Below, one piece after another: positions 1 through 5,182 of a stretch of DNA of 7,887 bases. The notes under the pieces are model-generated. The model saw only the letters and a list, made by a program, of their open reading frames with translations, did no database searches and had not been told where the DNA came from. The stretch is from Bacteroidales bacterium. GTDB taxonomy: Bacteria; Bacteroidota; Bacteroidia; Bacteroidales; Dysgonomonadaceae. The stretch spans positions 1 through 7,887 of the forward strand of contig JAAYTC010000106.1 in the NCBI GenBank assembly GCA_012518155.1. The letters are read 5' to 3'. The number at the start of each line of letters is the position of its first letter. Within the stretch, counting starts at the first letter, position 1. The translations under genes were made by a program, and so were the position numbers.

Positions 1-942
1 CTCCAGGTAGCGCGCCTCGTGCATCAGCTGGCCGTACCAGTTGGAGAGCTGCTCCTTCCAGTAGAGCTGGTCTTTCGTGAGCACGTGTTTCTCCAAGAGA
101 TGGTGCGCCTTCACGATGATAAGGGGTGCCGGTGCTTCGAAGGCGACTCGCCCCTTGGTGCCGATGATGGTGTCGCCCACGTGCACGTCACGGCCGATAC
201 CATACTTGGAAGCCAGGTCGTGAAGGGCTCGGATTAGTTTCACGGGCGACATGCTCTCACCGTTCAGGGAGACCGGTTCTCCTTTTTCGAATCCCAACGT
301 GACGCGTTCCGATCCTTGCTTGGACACTTGGGAGGGGTAAGCTTCTTCGGGTAATACACCGGAAGATTTTAACGTTTCCACGCCGCCGACGCTGGTGCCC
401 CACAGGCCTTGGTTGATGGAATACTTCGATTTCTCCCACGAGAAGTCGAACCCTTTCTCCTTCAGGTAGTCGATCTCCTGTTGGCGAGAGAGGGAGAGTT
501 CGCGTATGGGTGCGATAATCTTTACATCCGGAGCGAGCACTTCAAACACCAGGTCGAACCGTATCTGGTCGTTCCCGGCACCGGTGCTCCCATGCGCCAC
601 GGAGTCGGCACCTACCTTTTTTACATGTTCGAGCACCGCCATCGCTTGAAAGAACCGTTCGGAGCTGACCGAAAGGGGGTAGGTGTTGTTTTTTAACACA
701 TTTCCATAAATAAGGTACTTGATCCCTTTGGTGTAATAATCTTGCACAGCATCGATGCGCGTATGTGTCGCCGCTCCCAATTGCAGGGCTCTCGCTTCGA
801 TAGCTGCTGCCTCCTCTTTGGAGAAACCACCGGTGTCGACGATTACCGTGTGTACCTCTAATCCTCTCTCGTTCATCAGCCATGGCACGCAGAACGAGGT
901 GTCGAGGCCTCCGCTGAACGCTAATACTACTTTTTGCTTCAT
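1..942 (-). CDS. argG: Argininosuccinate synthase ArgG (3' end missing)
   Basis: This gene encodes argininosuccinate synthase, the cytoplasmic enzyme that condenses citrulline and aspartate using ATP in the penultimate step of arginine synthesis. I translated it by hand from the ATG at 942-940; it stays open for 314 codons to the left edge. The family is usually about 400 residues, so roughly the last 85-90 are outside the window. Visible motifs are the N-terminal PP-loop SGGLDTS (residues 10-16) that binds ATP, HGSTGAGNDQIRF (117-129) for citrulline/aspartate/ATP contacts, GLWGTSVGG (179-187) and GRDVHVGDTIIG (250-261). GLWGTS and the later GTKGRVAFEAPAP segment match what I recall of Bacteroidetes ArgG rather than the E. 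coli form. The start codon overlaps the stop of the upstream GNAT gene by four bases (ATGA), so translation is probably coupled and both share a promoter. There is no sign of damage. Confidence 0.95.
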   Translation of the reverse strand, partial: MKQKVVLAFSGGLDTSFCVPWLMNERGLEVHTVIVDTGGFSKEEAAAIEARALQLGAATHTRIDAVQDYYTKGIKYLIYGNVLKNNTYPLSVSSERFFQAMAVLEHVKKVGADSVAHGSTGAGNDQIRFDLVFEVLAPDVKIIAPIRELSLSRQQEIDYLKEKGFDFSWEKSKYSINQGLWGTSVGGVETLKSSGVLPEEAYPSQVSKQGSERVTLGFEKGEPVSLNGESMSPVKLIRALHDLASKYGIGRDVHVGDTIIGTKGRVAFEAPAPLIIVKAHHLLEKHVLTKDQLYWKEQLSNWYGQLMHEARYLE

Positions 943-1556
943 TTTTTACGTATTTTTTTTGGTTTTCTTACTTTCACAACCGGTTTTACCACCTTCCTGG
1001 CAAAGGAACTTGCCTGTGGCGGAGGTTGATCCTTGGGATCATACAGTAGGCCGGTGCAGAGACACATTTTGTAATTGTTCCGCTGCAGGATATCGTAATT
1101 GCGGCATCCTTGACATCCTTTCCAGAACTCCTCATCGTCGGTTAATTCCGAGAAAGTAACCGGCTTGAAACCCAGTTCGGTGTTCATCTTCATCACGGCT
1201 AACCCGGTCGTGATGCTAAATATCTTGGCGTTGGGGTAAAGCTTGCGAGAAAGATCAAAAATTTTTCGCTTGATCTTTTTGGCCATTCCTTGGTTGCGGT
1301 AATCGGGGTGGACAATTAATCCTGAGTTTGCCACGAAACGTTTATGGCTGAACGTTTCAATATAAGAAAAACCCACGAGCTTGTCCCCATCCAAGGCGAT
1401 AACGGCGTGGCCGCTATTCATTTTTTCAGCCACGTATTCGGCACTTCTTCTCGCGATACCGGTACCACGAGCTTGGGCCGACTCGTAAATCAAATCGCAA
1501 ATCTCTTGCGCGTAACCTACGTAGCTGCTGTTAGCTATATGAATTTCTACGTTCAT
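939..1556 (-). CDS. GNAT-family acyltransferase upstream of argG; probable N-acylglutamate synthase
   Basis: This is a 205-residue GNAT acyltransferase. The fold signature is the acyl-CoA pyrophosphate loop RNQGMA (residues 87-92, R-x-x-G-x-A), after the beta-strand VANSGLIVHPDY (75-86). After the GNAT core come TDDEEFWKGC (139-148) and a cysteine cluster, C148-x2-C151 and C165-x-C167, followed by CTGLLYDP (167-174) and a very basic tail (11 Lys/Arg in the last 21 residues). Family knowledge, from memory: Bacteroidetes make arginine through acylated (succinylated) intermediates, and a similar GNAT protein beside argG in Bacteroides thetaiotaomicron has been proposed as the missing N-acylglutamate synthase. 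Position directly before argG with a 4-base overlap supports the same role here, that is, acyl-CoA plus glutamate to N-acylglutamate. The substrate (acetyl- or succinyl-CoA) cannot be read from sequence. It is cytoplasmic, with no signal peptide. The ATG at 1556 is the natural start, since homologs as I recall them begin MN-x-E at this point. Confidence 0.85.
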   Translation of the reverse strand: MNVEIHIANSSYVGYAQEICDLIYESAQARGTGIARRSAEYVAEKMNSGHAVIALDGDKLVGFSYIETFSHKRFVANSGLIVHPDYRNQGMAKKIKRKIFDLSRKLYPNAKIFSITTGLAVMKMNTELGFKPVTFSELTDDEEFWKGCQGCRNYDILQRNNYKMCLCTGLLYDPKDQPPPQASSFARKVVKPVVKVRKPKKIRKK

Positions 1557-1610
1557 TTCTGAGACAAATAAGTTAGATGGTTTTTGAACAGCCGATTGGC
1601 AAAAAATATA

Positions 1611-1624
1611 TTGCCGTACGGCAA
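1611..1624. promoter_or_regulatory. 14-base perfect palindrome upstream of the GNAT gene, possible operator
   Basis: TTGCCGTACGGCAA is a perfect palindrome, 55 bases before the GNAT start codon. With no loop it suits binding by a dimeric regulator better than an RNA terminator, although the minus strand has T-rich runs on both sides. A related half, GGCAAAAAAT, is repeated at 1598-1607 beside it. It does not resemble the ArgR box (TGAAT...ATTCA type), so the regulator is unknown. Confidence 0.4.
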
Positions 1625-1646
1625 AAAAATAGATAAGGGAGGAGGG

Positions 1647-1670
1647 GTACGAGTAACAAAGTTCCCGTAC
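1647..1670 (-). promoter_or_regulatory. Inverted repeat (hairpin) in the GNAT-argG leader
   Basis: On the minus strand GTACGGG (1670-1664) can pair with CTCGTAC (1653-1647) across a 10-base loop; six pairs are Watson-Crick and one is G-U. In RNA this would form a hairpin just downstream of the possible leader peptide. The GTACGG arm is also complementary to CCGTAC inside the palindrome at 1611-1624, so two mutually exclusive structures are possible. Confidence 0.35.
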
Positions 1671-1673
1671 ATT

Positions 1674-1739
1674 TTAGAAGCATCGTCGGAGAAATGGCAA
1701 TACTTCGTGGTAATGGATATATGAATGAATCTTTTTCAT
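1674..1739 (-). other. Possible leader peptide (21 codons) in the GNAT-argG leader
   Basis: An ATG about 8-10 bases after the predicted transcription start opens a 21-codon frame. It begins MKKIHSY and ends LRRCF followed by TAA. Two adjacent arginine codons (CGA CGA) sit at residues 18-19, in front of an arginine-biosynthesis unit and just before a hairpin at 1647-1670. That is the layout expected of a transcription-attenuation leader peptide. Against it, only two arginines are present, the peptide also has three histidines, and an open frame of this length arises by chance fairly often. Bacteroidetes arginine genes are generally thought to be controlled by ArgR rather than by attenuation. 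This is a hypothesis only. Confidence 0.2.
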
Positions 1740-1751
1740 CTTTCGTAAATA

Positions 1752-1759
1752 CAAAAGTA
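1752..1759 (-). promoter_or_regulatory. Bacteroidetes -7 promoter box for the GNAT-argG unit
   Basis: Read on the minus strand this is TACTTTTG, an exact fit to the Bacteroidetes -7 consensus TAnnTTTG. It is the only exact match on that strand in the intergenic region. No good TTG lies at the usual -33 distance, so the upstream half is weak. Transcription would start around 1745-1749 and give a leader of about 190 bases before the GNAT start codon. A shorter, nearly leaderless transcript from the imperfect box at about 1563-1569 (minus strand TTATTTG) cannot be excluded. Confidence 0.45.
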
Positions 1760-1872
1760 ATCAATATATTTATAAGTAGCGCCATTTTCTGAAAACTTTC
1801 TTTCATTAGAAGGAATAAGCGAGCATTTTGATTCTTTGTTTCCTGAAAAAAAGTGAAAATGACCTAATTTGA

Positions 1873-1903
1873 TTGTCTTTTTGACGCTATTGTTATATAT
1901 TTG
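1873..1903 (+). promoter_or_regulatory. Promoter for the KamA-like gene
   Basis: TATATTTG at 1896-1903 fits the Bacteroidetes -7 consensus TAnnTTTG exactly. A TTG at 1873-1875 lies 20 bases upstream, within the normal spacing for the -33 element. The predicted start is near 1908-1912, which leaves a leader of about 85 bases before the ATG at 1994. The leader ends in an A/T-rich stretch without a Shine-Dalgarno sequence, which is normal in this phylum. Confidence 0.55.
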
Positions 1904-1993
1904 TTTTATAGAACTGCATATTGACCTCATTCCGTTCCTCGGTTTTTCTCTCCTTTCCCTGTAGTTCATCTATTTTTTAATATAACAAAGATT

Positions 1994-3331
1994 ATGAATA
2001 CAGAAGTTGCGAAGTACAGAAATTACATACTAAGAAATTACAATAACCTGCCACAGCTGAATGCATTGTCGGATGATGAACGAGAAGCAATTGGCGTGGT
2101 AGGACAAGTGCTGCCATTTAAAACGAACAACTACGTGGTAGAGCAATTGATCGATTGGAATAACGTGCCCAATGATCCTATATACACGCTCACGTTTCCC
2201 AGGAGGGAGATGCTTTCGGAAGAGAACTATAAAGCCGTGAAAGAGTTGATGGATCGAAACGACGAAGCCGGCTTAAAGAAGAAAGTGTTCGATATTCGGA
2301 TGCAGCTTAATCCTAACCCCGCCGGACAAGAATCTAACGTGCCTTCGCTGGAGGATATTAAACTGCATGGGATGCAACATAAATACCGTGAAACGGTTCT
2401 CTTTTTTCCCAGTCAAGGACAAACGTGCCACGCGTATTGTACTTTCTGTTTCCGATGGCCTCAGTTTTCAGGCATGAACGAGCTGAAGTTTGCCATGAAG
2501 GAGGCCAACTTGCTGCATGAGTATCTTCTACAGCATCCGAATGTAACCGATGTACTGTTCACCGGAGGAGATCCCTTGACTGCAAAGACAAATATAATGG
2601 CTGCCTATATTGAGCCGATGCTGACGAAAGAGTTCTCGCATATTCGGAATATTCGTATTGGAACCAAAACACTGGCTTATTGGCCCTATCGTTTCTTAAC
2701 CGATAAAGACGCGGACGATATCCTCCGCTTGTTCGAAAAGGTGCGAAAAGCTGGAAAACATTTGGCGTTCCAGGCTCACTTTAATCATCCCGTTGAACTG
2801 AGTACCGACGCGGTGAAAAATGCGATACAACGTATCAAGAACACGGGCACGCAAATTCGTACCCAGTCGCCGTTGTTACGTCATATCAACGACAGACCCC
2901 AAATCTGGGCCGATATGTGGGAAGAGCAAGTTTCGCAAGGACTTATCCCTTACTATATGTTCGTTGCAAGGGATACAGGATCGAAGGCCTTTTTCGAGGT
3001 GCCGCTTGAAAGAGCATGGAACGTTTTTAGGGAAGCATACCGGAGCGTGAGTGGTATTTGCCGGACAGTGAGAGGCCCCAGTATGAGTGCTAACCCTGGG
3101 AAAGTACACATTCTTGGCATTTCGGAGGTGCGCGGTGAAAAGGTGTTTGTATTGAGTTTTATACAGTGCCGAAACCCCGATCTCGTGGGTATACCGTTCT
3201 ACGCGAAGTACGATCCCCATGCTTCATGGTTTGATGAGTTGGAACCCGCGTTCGGAGATAAAGAGTTTTTCTTCCAACGGAATAACCTTTTAATGACAAA
3301 TGGGGAAGAGGCAAATTATAGCTGGGAATAA
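1994..3331 (+). CDS. KamA/EpmB-superfamily radical SAM, PLP-dependent aminomutase-like protein
   Basis: This is a 445-residue radical SAM protein of the lysine 2,3-aminomutase (KamA) superfamily, predicted cytoplasmic. The [4Fe-4S]/SAM motif is C145-HAY-C149-TF-C152. R154 occupies the place of the LAM arginine that holds the substrate carboxylate, TGGDPL (190-195) is the SAM-binding GGD loop, and D327 aligns with LAM Asp293. The pyridoxal-phosphate lysine is probably K370 in SANPGK, a spacing closer to EpmB (GGEPSK) than to LAM (DAPGGGGK). The LAM C-terminal zinc motif C-x-C-x2-C is absent; the only other cysteines are C356 and C392. The second amine-binding aspartate of LAM (Asp330) has no clear counterpart. 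So the chemistry (radical 1,2-amino shift) is likely, but the substrate need not be lysine. No kamD/kamE, lysine-fermentation genes or epmA lie next to it. It is transcribed alone from its own promoter; ATG 1994 is the first start after that promoter. Confidence 0.85.
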   Translation: MNTEVAKYRNYILRNYNNLPQLNALSDDEREAIGVVGQVLPFKTNNYVVEQLIDWNNVPNDPIYTLTFPRREMLSEENYKAVKELMDRNDEAGLKKKVFDIRMQLNPNPAGQESNVPSLEDIKLHGMQHKYRETVLFFPSQGQTCHAYCTFCFRWPQFSGMNELKFAMKEANLLHEYLLQHPNVTDVLFTGGDPLTAKTNIMAAYIEPMLTKEFSHIRNIRIGTKTLAYWPYRFLTDKDADDILRLFEKVRKAGKHLAFQAHFNHPVELSTDAVKNAIQRIKNTGTQIRTQSPLLRHINDRPQIWADMWEEQVSQGLIPYYMFVARDTGSKAFFEVPLERAWNVFREAYRSVSGICRTVRGPSMSANPGKVHILGISEVRGEKVFVLSFIQCRNPDLVGIPFYAKYDPHASWFDELEPAFGDKEFFFQRNNLLMTNGEEANYSWE

Positions 3332-3335
3332 GCGG

Positions 3336-3351
3336 AAAGCATGGCTTTTTT
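3336..3351 (+). terminator. Weak intrinsic terminator after the KamA-like gene
   Basis: Just after the TAA stop, AAAGC (3336-3340) pairs with GCTTT (3344-3348) around a 3-base loop and is followed by more Ts. The stem is short (5 pairs plus possible G-U pairs), so it would be inefficient. GCTTTTTT (3344-3351) can instead pair with AAAAAAGC (3368-3375) over a 16-base loop. Confidence 0.35.
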
Positions 3352-3417
3352 ATACCGACTTATCAACAAAAAAGCAAACGTTTTAAATAATTAACACGAA
3401 GAGAGCCATTTATTAAT

Positions 3418-3425
3418 TATTTTTG
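3418..3425 (+). promoter_or_regulatory. -7 promoter box for the parA gene cluster
   Basis: TATTTTTG is an exact TAnnTTTG match 57 bases before the parA start. No TTG is found at the usual -33 distance; only A/T-rich sequence with a TTA at 3391-3393 is there. Transcription would begin near 3430-3433, giving a leader of about 50 bases that contains the hairpin at 3442-3461. Confidence 0.5.
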
Positions 3426-3441
3426 CCATCAAAAAAGAAGT

Positions 3442-3461
3442 GCCCTTTCACTGGAAAGGGC
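3442..3461 (+). promoter_or_regulatory. Hairpin in the parA leader
   Basis: GCCCTTTC (3442-3449) and GAAAGGGC (3454-3461) form a perfect 8-pair stem with a 4-base loop, ending 21 bases before the parA ATG. No T-run follows on the plus strand, so it does not look like a terminator for the KamA-like gene. On the minus strand it is followed by ACTTCTTTTTT and could stop antisense transcription. It lies downstream of the predicted promoter, so it is likely part of the par mRNA leader and may affect stability or translation. Confidence 0.5.
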
Positions 3462-3482
3462 GCTGACTGTTAGAAAGAAACT

Positions 3483-4247
3483 ATGGGTAGAATCATTGCA
3501 TTGGCAAATCAAAAGGGGGGTGTAGGTAAAACAACTACTGCCATTAACCTTGCCGCTTCCCTCGCGGCTCTCGAAAAAAAGGTGCTCGTGGTCGATGCCG
3601 ACCCACAGGCGAATGCTTCCTCCGGACTTGGAATTGATATCAAGAAAGTGGAGAATACCATCTACGAGGGATTGATTGGAAATTGTACGCCAACAGAAGC
3701 GGTGCATCGCACTCCGTTTGATGACATCGATATCATTCCCTCACACATTAACTTAGTCGGTGCCGAAGTGGAGATGGTGCAGATGGATAACAGAGAAAAG
3801 AGGCTCCGTGACTTGCTCCACCCCGTGAAAGAGTCTTATGACTATATCATTATAGATTGCTCTCCATCGTTAGGAATTATTACCGTGAATGCACTCACGG
3901 CTGCTGATGCAGTAATGATCCCCGTGCAATGCGAATACTTCGCGCTTGAGGGGTTGAGTAAGTTGTTGAATACCATCAAGATTATTAAATCAAAGCTAAA
4001 CAAGTCACTCGAAATCGAAGGATTTGTACTTACCATGTACGACTCGCGCTTGAGACTTCATAATCAGATTTACGAAGAGGTGAAGCATCATTTTAAAGAG
4101 TTGGTATTCGACACTGTAGTTCAAAGAAATATAACACTCAGCGAGTCTCAAAGTTATGCTAAGCCCGCGTTGATGTACGATGCAGCTTCGAGGGGTGCAA
4201 TGAATTACATGCAGCTTGCCCAAGAGCTTGTCGAGAAAAATTCCTAA
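3483..4247 (+). CDS. parA: Chromosome-partitioning ATPase ParA (Soj)
   Basis: This is a ParA/Soj ATPase of 254 residues, the usual length for chromosomal ParA proteins without the N-terminal helix-turn-helix of plasmid P1-type ParA. It has the deviant Walker A motif KGGVGKTT (residues 11-18; signature lysine K11 and P-loop lysine K16), Walker A' VVDADPQ (36-42, with D38 and D40) and Walker B YIIIDC (121-126, D125). ATP-bound dimers bind DNA non-specifically, and ParB stimulates hydrolysis; this drives segregation of replicated origins. It acts on the nucleoid. It is the first gene of a close plus-strand series with parB, 26 bases downstream, next. The start is fixed by homology: MGRIIALANQKGG is the standard family N-terminus. 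All catalytic residues are present. Confidence 0.96.
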   Translation: MGRIIALANQKGGVGKTTTAINLAASLAALEKKVLVVDADPQANASSGLGIDIKKVENTIYEGLIGNCTPTEAVHRTPFDDIDIIPSHINLVGAEVEMVQMDNREKRLRDLLHPVKESYDYIIIDCSPSLGIITVNALTAADAVMIPVQCEYFALEGLSKLLNTIKIIKSKLNKSLEIEGFVLTMYDSRLRLHNQIYEEVKHHFKELVFDTVVQRNITLSESQSYAKPALMYDAASRGAMNYMQLAQELVEKNS

Positions 4248-4252
4248 CTTTG
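4245..4252 (+). promoter_or_regulatory. Possible internal promoter box for parB
   Basis: TAACTTTG is an exact TAnnTTTG match whose first three bases are the parA stop codon. TTG trinucleotides upstream (4228-4230 and 4216-4218) give gaps of 14 and 26 bases, neither ideal. If used, transcription would begin near 4259-4262, about a dozen bases before the parB ATG, and let parB and the genes after it be expressed apart from parA. Confidence 0.3.
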
Positions 4253-4273
4253 TACTTCTTATCGATATAAATT

Positions 4274-5176
4274 ATGGCGAAAAAGAATGCATTGGGAAGA
4301 GGATTGGACGCGCTAATTACCTTTAACGACGCTGAAACACAGGGCTCCTCTTCAATCAACGAGGTGGAACTCGAAAAAATTGCCCCTAACCCCGATCAAC
4401 CGAGACGGGTGTTTAACGAAGAAGCACTGGAAGAATTGTCTGCCTCCATCCGTTCAATCGGTTTGGTGCAGCCCATTACACTGCGAAAATTAAACGATGG
4501 GACCTACCAGATTATTGCCGGCGAGCGACGCTATAGGGCTTCATTGATGGCTGGCTTGACCACCGTTCCCGCGTATATAAAAACGGTGGACGACGACGAA
4601 ACGATGGAGATGGCACTGATCGAAAATATTCAGCGCGAAGACCTGAATTCGATCGAGATCGCTTTAGCCTACCAAAAATTGATTGACACACTCTCACTTA
4701 CACAAGAACAACTTAGTGAACGTGTAGGTAAAAAGCGTGCCACTGTGGCCAACTACCTTCGGTTGTTAAAATTACCGGCCGAAGTTCAAATGGGCGTGAA
4801 GAATAAAAAAATCGAAATGGGCCATGCACGTGCACTGGTCACCATGAACGATCCCGTGGAACAACTGTCGGTCTACAATCAGATACTTCAGAAAGGACTG
4901 TCTGTTCGTAAGGTTGAAGCTATAGTGCGAGAGCTGGATGATGATAAACAGGCCGATGCAGAGGCCGATAAAAAGAAACAACAACGTGAAAAGGCCGTCT
5001 CTAAACCTAAACTGCCGGACGAGTTCAACACGTTGCAGCAACACCTCGCTTCCTATTTCCAATCCGACGTTAAGTTTAGCTATAACAGGCAAGGAAAAGG
5101 AAAGATTACTATCCCGTTTGATTCGCCCGAAGATCTGGAGCGAATCATCGTGATGTTCGATAAAATGAAAAAATAG
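4274..5176 (+). CDS. parB: Chromosome-partitioning protein ParB (Spo0J)
   Basis: This is a 300-residue ParB/Spo0J protein, normal for the family. In order: the N-terminal LGRGLDALI (residues 7-15), the conserved segment that activates the ParA ATPase; the ParB/Srx CTP-binding domain (about 30-125) with PDQPRRVF (40-47), GERRYRA (83-89) and ENIQREDLN (117-125); the helix-turn-helix that reads parS (about 142-168, LTQEQLSERVGKKRATV); a charged Asp/Lys/Gln-rich linker (about 221-247); and the C-terminal dimerisation domain (about 249-300). It loads at parS as a CTP-dependent sliding clamp, spreads along origin DNA and stimulates ParA; in many bacteria it also recruits SMC. It follows parA by 26 bases and precedes the DUF5683 gene by 6 bases. 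No parS site was seen in this window. Confidence 0.96.
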   Translation: MAKKNALGRGLDALITFNDAETQGSSSINEVELEKIAPNPDQPRRVFNEEALEELSASIRSIGLVQPITLRKLNDGTYQIIAGERRYRASLMAGLTTVPAYIKTVDDDETMEMALIENIQREDLNSIEIALAYQKLIDTLSLTQEQLSERVGKKRATVANYLRLLKLPAEVQMGVKNKKIEMGHARALVTMNDPVEQLSVYNQILQKGLSVRKVEAIVRELDDDKQADAEADKKKQQREKAVSKPKLPDEFNTLQQHLASYFQSDVKFSYNRQGKGKITIPFDSPEDLERIIVMFDKMKK

Positions 5177-5182
5177 TCACGA

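Larger units (their letters stand above)
1557..1993. other. Divergent intergenic region between the arginine unit and the aminomutase gene
   Basis: These 437 bases separate two divergently transcribed genes and carry no convincing protein gene. The region is markedly richer in A and T than its flanks. It holds a minus-strand promoter box near 1752-1759 with a long leader towards the GNAT gene, and a plus-strand promoter near 1873-1903 with a leader of about 85 bases. That plus-strand leader contains a pyrimidine-rich stretch (about 1926-1970). Two minus-strand reading frames of 77 codons (1573-1806 and 1736-1969) cross the promoters and look like chance. The 110 bases between the two promoters (about 1760-1872) show nothing I can name. 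Confidence 0.7.

Noticed and set aside
542..883. 113-codon minus-strand frame inside argG
   Set aside because: It is a shifted frame of argG, whose own frame is intact and carries all expected motifs; the product is Arg/Gly/His-rich with no domain.
1720..1739. TGAA-N9-TTCA in the arginine leader as an ArgR box
   Set aside because: Only the outer four bases are symmetric and the A/T-rich centre of the ArgR consensus does not fit well; not better than chance.
1573..1969. Two overlapping 77-codon minus-strand reading frames in the divergent intergenic region
   Set aside because: Both cross predicted promoter elements, their products resemble no family I know, and their composition is what A/T-rich noncoding DNA would give.
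3442..3461. Hairpin as the terminator of the KamA-like gene
   Set aside because: It has no following T-run on the plus strand and lies downstream of the predicted parA promoter, so a leader hairpin is more likely.
4822..4831. TGCACGTGCA palindrome inside parB, and other CACGTG cores (82-87, about 175-180), as parS sites
   Set aside because: parS needs TGTTnCACGTGnAACA or a close variant; the flanking bases here do not match beyond the central core.
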